Below, piece after piece: positions 6,399 to 13,051 of a stretch of 19,394 nucleotides of DNA. This DNA is from Bacilli bacterium. GTDB taxonomy: Bacteria > Bacillota_I > Bacilli_A > RF39 > UBA660. Position 1 is the first letter of the stretch. Each line of letters opens with the position of its first letter. Position numbers and translations under genes: made by a program. The stretch is taken from contig CAAGPL010000015.1 in the NCBI GenBank assembly GCA_900771805.1, positions 1 through 19,394 of the forward strand, written 5' to 3'. The notes under the pieces are model-generated. The model was given only the letters and a program-made list of their open reading frames with translations, was not told the DNA's origin and ran no database searches.

Positions 6399-7121
6399 CT
6401 AATCTTGCATTTCATACATTAAAATAGAAGATGCAACCGCTACATTAAGACTTTCACAATCTTTATTCATTTTTATATATAAATTACAATCTGCTAAATC
6501 TTTTATATCAGAAGATACACCAGAACCTTCATTGCCCATTACTATAGCAAATTTAGAAGGCTTTTTAATATCTTTTACATTAACTCCACCTACAACATCT
6601 GTTGCATATATCATATAATCTTCATCTTTTAATTTTTTTATTAAACTTTTTATATCACAAGATATAACATTTGTATTAAAAAGCATTCCTTGAGTTGATC
6701 TTATAACTTTATTATTATATTTACTTACAGTATCTAAACTAAGTACAACAGAAGTAAAATTAAAAGCTACAGAACTTCTTATTATAGTTCCTAAATTACC
6801 AGGATCTTGTATATTATCTAAAATTAATATTCTGTTTCCTAATGGTTTATTTTCATCTATATATTTGCATACACCTATTATATTTGGAGTACTGTTTATA
6901 GAACTTAATGATTCAAGTACACTTTTATTTACTATTAAATTAGGCACGTTATAAGAAACATCATCTAAAGAAATAGTTAATTTAAGTAAATTTAATTTAA
7001 AAGCTTCCTTTACTAAATGTTCACCTTCAATTAAAAACAGTTTTTGTTCTTTAGAATATTTAGAATTCTTAAGTTTTTTTATTTCTTTTATCTTTGAATT
7101 ATTAACTGATGTTATTACCAT
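6399..7121 (-). CDS. TrmH/SpoU-family RNA 2'-O-ribose methyltransferase
   Basis: This is a SAM-dependent trefoil-knot (SPOUT) methyltransferase, probably acting on rRNA or tRNA 2'-OH groups. The N-terminal part (1-90) matches the substrate-binding domain of the RlmB/YsgA group: KEQKLFLIEGEHLVKEA. The three SpoU motifs are present: DNIQDPGNLGTIIRSS (102-117), MGNEGSGVSSDI (195-206) and ESLNVAVASSILMYE (223-237). The 240-residue length is normal. The exact target cannot be read from the sequence. Its start overlaps the end of the metallopeptidase gene by 7 bases, and rimM follows closely, so it belongs to the same operon. Association with rimM and trmD fits a ribosome/tRNA maturation role. Confidence 0.93.
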   Translation of the reverse strand: MVITSVNNSKIKEIKKLKNSKYSKEQKLFLIEGEHLVKEAFKLNLLKLTISLDDVSYNVPNLIVNKSVLESLSSINSTPNIIGVCKYIDENKPLGNRILILDNIQDPGNLGTIIRSSVAFNFTSVVLSLDTVSKYNNKVIRSTQGMLFNTNVISCDIKSLIKKLKDEDYMIYATDVVGGVNVKDIKKPSKFAIVMGNEGSGVSSDIKDLADCNLYIKMNKDCESLNVAVASSILMYEMQD

Positions 7122-7753
7122 GTTCTCATTTCCTTTCTTATTTCTTTGTAATTAGGAACATACTTATTTACTAATAGCCAAAATGATTTGCTATGATTAA
7201 AATGAATAAAATGTGATAATTCATGAACTATTACATAATCTAAATATATTTTATCTTCTTTTACAAGATCCAAATTCAAAGTTATACTATCATCTTTTTT
7301 ATTACATACTCCCCATCTAGTTTTCATTTTTCTTATTTTTAATTTAGGATATGGTATTTTTTCTTCAAATTTTTCATAAATAGTCTTAAGTTCTTCTTCA
7401 AACATTTGTTTTGAAACACTTTTATACCAATTATTTAACATAACATCATCTCTTACAATAAGGTCATAACAATTATAAATTGGCCCTTTAACGTTACTAT
7501 AAGTAACATTTATCTTTTTTCCAAATAATTTATTTGTGCTGTTATTTACACTCTTTTTTCTTTCTTTTTCATCTATCATTTTTGCTATGCTTTTATAATT
7601 TTCCTTAACTATTTTCTTTATTAATAATTTAGGATAAAGATATGGACTATTTATTCTTATATTAAAATCATCATCTACTTTAATATATAAATTTTTATTA
7701 TTTTTATAATTTATTATAATAGGATAATTTTTATTATTATAAGTAAAATTCAT
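7115..7753 (-). CDS. YgjP-like zinc metallopeptidase (WLM/M48-type HExxH)
   Basis: This is a predicted cytoplasmic zinc metalloprotease of the YgjP/DUF45 group. The zinc site HELSH (177-181, His177, Glu178, His181) is followed by FNHSKSFW with a third ligand candidate, His187. The family signature KMKTRWGVC precedes it (143-151), as in typical members where it reads MKTRWGSC. The protein has no membrane segment. I chose the ATG at 7751-7753 because AGGTGG (7759-7764) lies 5 bases upstream. An in-frame GTG three codons earlier falls inside that ribosome binding site. The gene overlaps the RNA methyltransferase start by 7 bases. Members are often found near DNA/RNA metabolism genes, but the natural substrate is not established. 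Confidence 0.9.
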   Translation of the reverse strand: MNFTYNNKNYPIIINYKNNKNLYIKVDDDFNIRINSPYLYPKLLIKKIVKENYKSIAKMIDEKERKKSVNNSTNKLFGKKINVTYSNVKGPIYNCYDLIVRDDVMLNNWYKSVSKQMFEEELKTIYEKFEEKIPYPKLKIRKMKTRWGVCNKKDDSITLNLDLVKEDKIYLDYVIVHELSHFIHFNHSKSFWLLVNKYVPNYKEIRKEMRTW

Positions 7754-7797
7754 ATATACCACCTAATAATAATTTTACCACAAAAAAAGAATAAATG

Positions 7798-8844
7798 TTA
7801 TTTATCCTTTGAATTTTGCTTTAATATATTATCTTTATAATATTTACTTTTATAAAATGAAGCTTGATGTATCATTAATAAAGTATAATATGGTAAGTAT
7901 GCTTCGTCTTTAGTTAAATCTTCCTCAAAATTAGATATTAATTTTTTCATTATCTCTATAAAATTTTTATTACTATATTTTGGTAAATTTTTATTTTCTA
8001 AATCAGATACACTTATGTTTTTTATTTTCTTATAATAATTATCTACTTTTGAATTTATTTTAGAATCATTTTTTGATTTATTAAAATTTTCATGTTCCAT
8101 ATTATAATCAGATATAAATACTAAAAAAACATCTCCTAAACCAATTGGTTTTTCTATTCCATCTCTTACATCAATAAACTTTCTTTCATCTTTATTTAAT
8201 ACAAATTTTATATATTCATGGTCTTTTTCACTTATATTAACCTTTCTAAACTCATTATATGCATTTTTAAACTCATTATATTTATCTAATATATATATTG
8301 CCTCTCTTTTTTTTGCAATATTATCCATATATTTATTTTCAATTAATGCTTTAAATCCATAAATAATAGCTATATAGTTTTTCTTATCTTCATTTTTTAT
8401 TAAATTATTATTAAAAATTTCAAAACATTTTAATAAAAAAGAAGCAAGTTCATCATAAGAATTAGGTCTTGAAAAATCATAACCATAAAATTTTCCATAT
8501 GCATTTTTTAAAAGTTTATCTATATCATCTTTACAAAATAATCCTTTTTCTTTACATCTTTTATATTTTTCTTCATCCATATCATCAAAAAATTCTGTAC
8601 CAAAAACTGCTTTTAAAGAATTAATTATAATATTCTTCTTTTTAGGATCATTTAAATAATTATACATACTTTCTAAATCTAACATTATATTAAGTACATG
8701 ATTATTTTCAGTTGATTTACAAAAATTATTAAAATTATTATTTTCATAAGTTCTAACATTGATACTTTTATTAATAGTATTAATTTCATTTGATATAAAA
8801 TTATAATATTCTTTGTAAGTCATGCTTCTTTTTATATCTTCCAT
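7798..8844 (-). CDS. Hypothetical protein, 348 aa, first gene of the RNA-modification operon
   Basis: I do not recognise this protein. It is soluble and Lys/Asn/Tyr-rich with mostly helical character. Recognisable patches are MTYKEYYNFISNEINTINKS (8-27), the Cys/Asp-rich YKRCKEKGLFCKDDIDKLL (about 97-115), EKPIGLGDVFLVFISDYNMEH (about 231-251) and YLPYYTLLMIHQASFYKSKYY near the C-terminus. The N-terminus recalls short motifs seen in proteins of many gut Bacillota but is not diagnostic. AAGGGGTG precedes the ATG. It is driven by a strong extended -10 promoter (8873-8901). The gap of 44 bases to the metallopeptidase gene has no terminator, so it heads the six-gene operon. Confidence 0.8.
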   Translation of the reverse strand: MEDIKRSMTYKEYYNFISNEINTINKSINVRTYENNNFNNFCKSTENNHVLNIMLDLESMYNYLNDPKKKNIIINSLKAVFGTEFFDDMDEEKYKRCKEKGLFCKDDIDKLLKNAYGKFYGYDFSRPNSYDELASFLLKCFEIFNNNLIKNEDKKNYIAIIYGFKALIENKYMDNIAKKREAIYILDKYNEFKNAYNEFRKVNISEKDHEYIKFVLNKDERKFIDVRDGIEKPIGLGDVFLVFISDYNMEHENFNKSKNDSKINSKVDNYYKKIKNISVSDLENKNLPKYSNKNFIEIMKKLISNFEEDLTKDEAYLPYYTLLMIHQASFYKSKYYKDNILKQNSKDK

Positions 8845-8872
8845 ATAAACACCCCTTCATTAACGGTCAGTT

Positions 8873-8901
8873 ATAATAGCAGAAAAAAAGAGCTTTGTCA
8901 A
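8873..8901 (-). promoter_or_regulatory. Promoter of the 348-aa/TrmH/rimM/trmD operon, nested in a terminator
   Basis: A consensus TTGACA (8896-8901), a 17-base spacer and TGC-TATTAT (8873-8878, extended -10) lie on the minus strand. The -35 falls in the loop of the terminator of the preceding MFS gene, and the spacer contains that terminator's T-tract. TAAC-5-GTTA (about 8861-8873 region), just after the -10, is a short symmetric element at the likely start site. Confidence 0.8.
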
Positions 8902-8911
8902 ATTGCTCTTT
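8883..8911 (-). terminator. Intrinsic terminator after the HAD-MFS operon
   Basis: AAAGAGC and GCTCTTT form a 7-bp stem (8905-8911 with 8887-8893) around an 11-base loop, followed by seven T and CT. The loop carries the -35 of the next promoter. Confidence 0.85.
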
Positions 8912-8916
8912 AAATA

Positions 8917-10101
8917 TTAATCATTTTTTCTTTGTAAAAGAATAGATACAATGCTACGATATATTATAAAAATAATAAATACTACCATTATGACATTTAC
9001 ATACAAGGTGTTATTAGCAAAAGCTAACAAGCAAAATACTGCATAGCTTATTAATCTTCCAAAATATATAAATAACTCATGATTTAAAAAATACTCTTCC
9101 TTATATTCTTTTTTTATTATGTCATAATTAGAAACAATCATAGTATTTCCCTCATTAATTAAAGAAGCATAAGTTTTAGCAAAAGATTGAATGAAATTAA
9201 AGAAAATAATACTATAAATATTACAATCTAATATCATGTATATTAACGCAATAATAGTTAAAAAATTTGAAGTTTTGATTAAAAATATATATTGTTTTCT
9301 TTTTATCAAATGTGCAAATATGAAACTTGCAAAAGACGTAACAAGTGCAAACACCGAAGTTAAAACACCTAAAGAAAAACCAGTTTTAAACACCTTTATT
9401 ATATAAACAGTTACTAATGAACTAAAAGCTCCACTATATGTCAAGCCATTAGAAAATGACACAAAATGACTTAGTAATACGTTCTTATTTGATTTTAAAA
9501 TACTTATATATTTTTTCAGATTCATTTTATCTTCTTTTGGAATATTAACATCTTTATATATGAAGGAAATAATTATCTTTATAAAAACAAATATAAAAAT
9601 AATTATCAAACACTTATCAAATCCACTAAAACTCATAACAGAACCAAATATAATTGGTATCAAAACCGCTATTAAAGAATTTAAAGCAGTATACATGCCT
9701 GAATATTTTGCAAAATTATCCTTAGGTATTTTGCTTTCATATATATTAAATACCGAAAAATAAAGTCCTTCTTCCAAACCACCAATGAATCCTAAAAGCC
9801 AAGCATAATTAATTATTTTTTCTTTAAAAATGAACAATAAGAAAAAGAATACAAAATTTAAAAATACACCAATTCTAAGTAGAAATATTCTCTTACTTTT
9901 TTTAAGCAAGTTTCTTATAGTAAACATTGTTATTATAATCATTGTATACTTAAATAAATTAAAGATTCCAACTGGTAGTATATTATTATTTGACAGTTGT
10001 AAAAAATACAAAACCAAGAAACTATCAGTAAATATGTTTATAGTCTGCTTTAATACCCTCATCAATAATAAACAATTATAATTTCTCTTACTTAATTTCA
10101 T
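8917..10101 (-). CDS. MFS-type membrane transporter, 394 aa
   Basis: This is a polytopic membrane protein with about 10-12 hydrophobic segments in the MFS layout. A six-helix half is followed by a charged cytoplasmic loop (YKDVNIPKEDKMNLKKYI, about 182-199) and a second half. The first half carries GFIGGLEEGLYFSVFNIYES (104-123), a pattern typical of the small MFS permeases of Bacillota, and SKIPKDNFAKYSGMY. The loop between segments 2 and 3 has RNLLKKSKR in place of the MFS motif A. The substrate is unknown. The ATG (AGGTGA upstream) overlaps the end of the HAD phosphatase gene by 14 bases, so the two proteins are made together. An intrinsic terminator follows. Confidence 0.88.
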   Translation of the reverse strand: MKLSKRNYNCLLLMRVLKQTINIFTDSFLVLYFLQLSNNNILPVGIFNLFKYTMIIITMFTIRNLLKKSKRIFLLRIGVFLNFVFFFLLFIFKEKIINYAWLLGFIGGLEEGLYFSVFNIYESKIPKDNFAKYSGMYTALNSLIAVLIPIIFGSVMSFSGFDKCLIIIFIFVFIKIIISFIYKDVNIPKEDKMNLKKYISILKSNKNVLLSHFVSFSNGLTYSGAFSSLVTVYIIKVFKTGFSLGVLTSVFALVTSFASFIFAHLIKRKQYIFLIKTSNFLTIIALIYMILDCNIYSIIFFNFIQSFAKTYASLINEGNTMIVSNYDIIKKEYKEEYFLNHELFIYFGRLISYAVFCLLAFANNTLYVNVIMVVFIIFIIYRSIVSILLQRKND

Positions 10102-10810
10102 CTATTAATTCACCTACATCATTTACAGTTTTTATGGCAACTTCTTTAATTCGTGGAAGTGCATTATAAACGGCATATCCATTATATTTTCTTATCATTT
10201 CAAAATCACTATTTCCATCACCTATTGCATACACATAATTTCTATCAATGTCATTTTTTATGATTATATCTTCAATCTTTTTCAATTTACTTGTTTTGTT
10301 AGATATAAGTTCGATTTCACAATTATTTGATATTTCATAAATATTAAATAAATTTTTATATCTTTCTTTTAAATACTTCATTTCATCATCATAATTATTC
10401 TTATTTAATTCTAAATGAATTTTTGTTATTTTTTTACAATTTGGTTTTACAAGTCCTTCTCTTGATGTTGAGAAAAAATTTCCTTTAGTTGCTTTCTGCA
10501 AAGTATATTTTTCTTTTTTAGAAAGATCATATCTATTTATAATTTCATTTAACGCATCTATATCTAATTCTTCATCATAAATCAATTTATCTTCAAGATA
10601 CATTCCTGAGCCATGATTTATTATTAAGTAATCATATTCTATGTTGGAATTTTCTATTTTCCTTTTAAAAGCGGTATAAGAAGATCCTGTTGCAATAACA
10701 AAAACGTTGCCGTTTTTTCTAAATTCACTAATTTTTGAGACAACTTTTGGATCAATAAAACCATGGTAATATAATGTGTCATCAAAATCAGACACTATCA
10801 TTTTTTTCAT
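10088..10810 (-). CDS. HAD-superfamily phosphatase (Cof/IIB type), 240 aa
   Basis: This is a predicted Mg-dependent phosphohydrolase of the Cof-like HAD family. Motif I is DFDDTL with nucleophile Asp8 and acid Asp10, motif II is ATGSS (40-44), a Lys near 172-175 serves motif III, and motif IV is GDGNSDFEM (197-205). The cap between them (about 80-165) is the IIB type. Such enzymes usually act on sugar phosphates or phospho-cofactors; the substrate here is unknown. GGAGG lies 7 bases before the ATG. It is the first gene after the duplicated promoter module and overlaps the MFS gene by 14 bases. That pairing suggests removal of a phosphate from something the transporter moves, which is inference. 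Confidence 0.92.
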   Translation of the reverse strand: MKKMIVSDFDDTLYYHGFIDPKVVSKISEFRKNGNVFVIATGSSYTAFKRKIENSNIEYDYLIINHGSGMYLEDKLIYDEELDIDALNEIINRYDLSKKEKYTLQKATKGNFFSTSREGLVKPNCKKITKIHLELNKNNYDDEMKYLKERYKNLFNIYEISNNCEIELISNKTSKLKKIEDIIIKNDIDRNYVYAIGDGNSDFEMIRKYNGYAVYNALPRIKEVAIKTVNDVGELIDEIK

Positions 10811-10820
10811 AATTAATCCT

Positions 10821-10872
10821 CCAAACTATTATCAATTATACATTATTATACAAATTTTAGCAAAAGAAAAAA
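10821..10872 (-). repeat. 52-bp duplicated promoter module, copy A
   Basis: This copy is identical to 12979-13030 except at one base (C at 10833, T at 12991). On the minus strand it contains TTGCTA (10858-10863), a 17-base spacer and TATAAT (10835-10840), plus a second TATAAT one helical turn upstream. The direct repeat TGTATAAT (10835-10842 and 10845-10852) gives a two-site look. It sits directly after the terminator of the 147-aa gene and drives the HAD-MFS operon. Confidence 0.9.
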
Positions 10873-10895
10873 GACAAAAAGTATTGCCTCTTGTC
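10867..10895 (-). terminator. Intrinsic terminator after the GNAT-MFS-147 aa operon
   Basis: GACAAGAGG and CTTTTTGTC pair as a 9-bp stem with two G-U pairs and a 5-base loop (10873-10895), followed by TTTTTT. The T-tract is shared with the left end of the promoter repeat. Confidence 0.7.
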
Positions 10896-10899
10896 ATAA

Positions 10900-11343
10900 T
10901 TATTTTATTTTTTGTTTTTTATCTTCATCCTCAATGTAAGAATAACTATTAGGTAAATATATTTCTTTTATTTCTGACCCATATCCTTCTCTTACACTTA
11001 TATTTAGTCCTTCTATCCACATTACAGTTTTCCAAGGAAGAATTACGTTTTCTAATCCAGCTTTTAAAAGTGCTTCTGTTAATATTTCATCACCTGAATA
11101 ATCAACATAAATAGTTAAATTGTTTGTTTTTTGTAATTTATCAAAAATGATATTTCTTAATTCTAATTCAAAACGTGCTTTTTTTTCATTTGTTACCGCT
11201 AAAGTATTCTGAAGTTTAGCTTGTAATAATATCTCATCCAAACAATTAGAAACATCATTTCCATTATTAAGATTTGGAAACGTTATCTTATCTGCCCAAA
11301 ATTTGCTAGCTACCTTTGCAATACTCATAATATCATTGTTCAT
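10900..11343 (-). CDS. Hypothetical protein, 147 aa
   Basis: I do not recognise this protein. It is soluble with no signal peptide. It begins with MNNDIMSIAKVASKFWADKI, has a helical segment around 40-70 (LLQAKLQNTLAVTNEKKARF) and a strand-rich part (NLTIYVDYSGDEILTEALLKAG). It ends with a conserved-looking stretch, LPWKTVMWIEGLNISVREGYG, before a charged tail. It is the last gene of the GNAT-MFS operon and overlaps the MFS stop by 11 bases, with AAGGAAAATT before its ATG. The Trp- and Gly-containing C-terminal block suggests a folded enzyme-like or ligand-binding domain rather than an artefact. Confidence 0.8.
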   Translation of the reverse strand: MNNDIMSIAKVASKFWADKITFPNLNNGNDVSNCLDEILLQAKLQNTLAVTNEKKARFELELRNIIFDKLQKTNNLTIYVDYSGDEILTEALLKAGLENVILPWKTVMWIEGLNISVREGYGSEIKEIYLPNSYSYIEDEDKKQKIK

Positions 11344-12520
11344 TTTTAATTTTCCTTTCTTTTTTTAACATATTAATTAATATTATTTGACATATAATCT
11401 GTAATAAAATAAATATAGAAGAAAATCCAAATATATATCTTAAACCTAATTTATACATAACTCCTGCAAAAAATAGTCCAATAGATTCTCCTATTATCCA
11501 TATACCATATCTTACACTATTAAAAAACAATTGATTACTATCTTTTATTCTATTTATGTATGGAGCCTCAGTAATATTTTCATACGCGGTTGATATAAGA
11601 AGTGACCATGTAATTGCTATCATAATAACATTAACATTATTACATAAAAAAGCTGTTAAATAAAGGATGTTTCTTATTCCAAATTTTATAAAAATATTTA
11701 TATAATTATTTTTAAACGTAATTTTTTTAAGTATTATAATTCCTACTATATCAGATAACAATCCAATTATTAAGACATATAAAGTAGCGTTTGTAACACT
11801 AAAACTAAGTTTATTAGTAAGCATTAGCATTTTAAGACCTAATGCGCTTTTCATCGCAATATTTGCAAATATTCCGTACATAAAATACACATTATTAATT
11901 TTACTATCAAAAATTTCTTTAAATGAAACCTTAGATTTAACATTTTGAGAGTCAATCTTTATTGAGCTAAGTGAGATTACCGAACACATCATAATTATTA
12001 CTGATACAAATAAACACACATTATAATTCACATTAAAATTAAAAATATTCTTTCCTATAAATAAAGCTCCCAAGAATATTCCGAGATCTCTAAATAAATA
12101 CTCAGTAAGTTTTCTTTTAGAGTAAAAATCATCATCTTTTTTTATTAAGACAATTAAAGGATAAATACTTGTTATATATATTTTTTCTAACATCATATCT
12201 AAAATTATCAAAAAGTATATAACAAATTTTAAATTACTATTATTAAATAAAAATAATAACAACATAACTAATATTTTAATAATAAGAGTATATTTAATTA
12301 ATAAAACTATGTTTTTTAGTTTGATTTTAGTTGCAATAATAATAATTATAACCGCTGATAAAAACGTTGCAAAACTAAGCACACCACTTATTTGACCAAC
12401 GTCTAAATTATTTGCCTGAAGCCATAATTCTTTAAAATTAGTCCACAATCCAACTGATAATGAAAAGAAAGCCAGCATAACTAGGATTTTATTTTCTTTT
12501 TTAGATAATTTCTTAGTCAT
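11333..12520 (-). CDS. MFS-type membrane transporter, 395 aa
   Basis: This is a second polytopic membrane protein of the MFS type with about 10-12 hydrophobic segments. It has a cytoplasmic loop between halves near residues 185-210 (IKIDSQNVKSKVSFKEIFDS) and a basic C-terminal tail (KKERKIKNEQ). Charged or polar membrane-adjacent motifs include FKELWLQANNLDVGQISG (29-46), YITSIYPLI and ENITEAPYINRIKDSNQ. Its length is close to that of the other MFS protein at 8917-10101, but I see no clear sequence similarity beyond the family architecture. The ATG overlaps the GNAT stop by 8 bases, with GGTGA upstream. The TGA stop is one of the codons that argue for the standard genetic code. The substrate is unknown. 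Confidence 0.86.
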   Translation of the reverse strand: MTKKLSKKENKILVMLAFFSLSVGLWTNFKELWLQANNLDVGQISGVLSFATFLSAVIIIIIATKIKLKNIVLLIKYTLIIKILVMLLLFLFNNSNLKFVIYFLIILDMMLEKIYITSIYPLIVLIKKDDDFYSKRKLTEYLFRDLGIFLGALFIGKNIFNFNVNYNVCLFVSVIIMMCSVISLSSIKIDSQNVKSKVSFKEIFDSKINNVYFMYGIFANIAMKSALGLKMLMLTNKLSFSVTNATLYVLIIGLLSDIVGIIILKKITFKNNYINIFIKFGIRNILYLTAFLCNNVNVIMIAITWSLLISTAYENITEAPYINRIKDSNQLFFNSVRYGIWIIGESIGLFFAGVMYKLGLRYIFGFSSIFILLQIICQIILINMLKKERKIKNEQ

Positions 12521-12968
12521 TTTTCACCATTGCCGTAAGGTCAGATTTAAAAGCAAATTTTTCATACATTTTAATAGCAATTTCATTGTGAGAACTTAAT
12601 TTAAATCTTGTAAGACCTCTTTTTTTAGCATCTTCTATTACCTCATTTAATAATAATTTAGAATACCCTTTATTTCTATATTCTTCTTTAGTATATATTG
12701 AACATACATAAGCAATATCACTATTTAGGTTATTAATCTTTGGTGTTGGTAGTCTTTTTAATACCTCATATGCCGCTACTGAAACAATTTCTTTATTTTC
12801 TATGTATCCAAATATAAATAACGTTTTATTAATATAATTTTCATAGTATTCTCTAGTTTGTAATACTAATTCTTCTTTACTATATGACACACTTTTATCA
12901 CTTAAAAGCATTGCTACTCTTAAATTGCAATAATTATCTATATCATTAATATCTAATTTTCTTATCAT
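12513..12968 (-). CDS. GNAT-family N-acetyltransferase, 151 aa
   Basis: This is a predicted acetyl-CoA-dependent acyltransferase acting on an amine. Motif A is at 88-110: VCSIYTKEEYRNKGYSKLLL with the pyrophosphate-binding R/Q-x-x-G-x-G/A equivalent RNKGYS (98-103). The C-terminal KLSSHNEIAIKMYEKFAF (123-140) is the typical motif B ending. The substrate cannot be read from the sequence. GGCGGTG precedes the ATG. It is the first gene after copy B of the promoter repeat and overlaps the MFS gene. The operon may acetylate a compound and move it across the membrane, for example in resistance, but that is inference. Confidence 0.92.
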   Translation of the reverse strand: MIRKLDINDIDNYCNLRVAMLLSDKSVSYSKEELVLQTREYYENYINKTLFIFGYIENKEIVSVAAYEVLKRLPTPKINNLNSDIAYVCSIYTKEEYRNKGYSKLLLNEVIEDAKKRGLTRFKLSSHNEIAIKMYEKFAFKSDLTAMVKND

Positions 12969-12978
12969 TTAAACACCG

Positions 12979-13030
12979 CCAAACTATTATTAATTATACA
13001 TTATTATACAAATTTTAGCAAAAGAAAAAA
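12979..13030 (-). repeat. 52-bp duplicated promoter module, copy B
   Basis: This is the second copy of the module at 10821-10872, with 51 of 52 bases identical. On the minus strand TTGCTA (13016-13021) and TATAAT (12993-12998) are 17 bases apart, and the TGTATAAT direct repeat is at 12993-13000 and 13003-13010. It follows the polC terminator directly and drives the GNAT-MFS-147 aa operon. Confidence 0.9.
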
Positions 13031-13051
13031 AGCGGAGTGCAATCCACTTTT
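13025..13051 (-). terminator. Intrinsic terminator after polC
   Basis: AAAAGTGGA and TCCGCTTTT form a 9-bp stem with one G-U pair (13043-13051 with 13028-13036) and a 6-base loop, followed by a T-run. It overlaps the polC stop codon and runs into the promoter repeat. Confidence 0.8.

Noticed and set aside
9560..10081. Plus-strand open frames at 9560-9763 and 9830-10081
   Set aside because: They lie antisense inside the MFS gene, have no ribosome binding site and read as the mirror of hydrophobic codons.
5892..12520. Possibility that TGA codes for Trp (Mycoplasma code)
   Set aside because: TGA stops rimM at the ATGA junction with trmD and stops the second MFS gene at its overlap with the 147-aa gene, while Trp is read from TGG.
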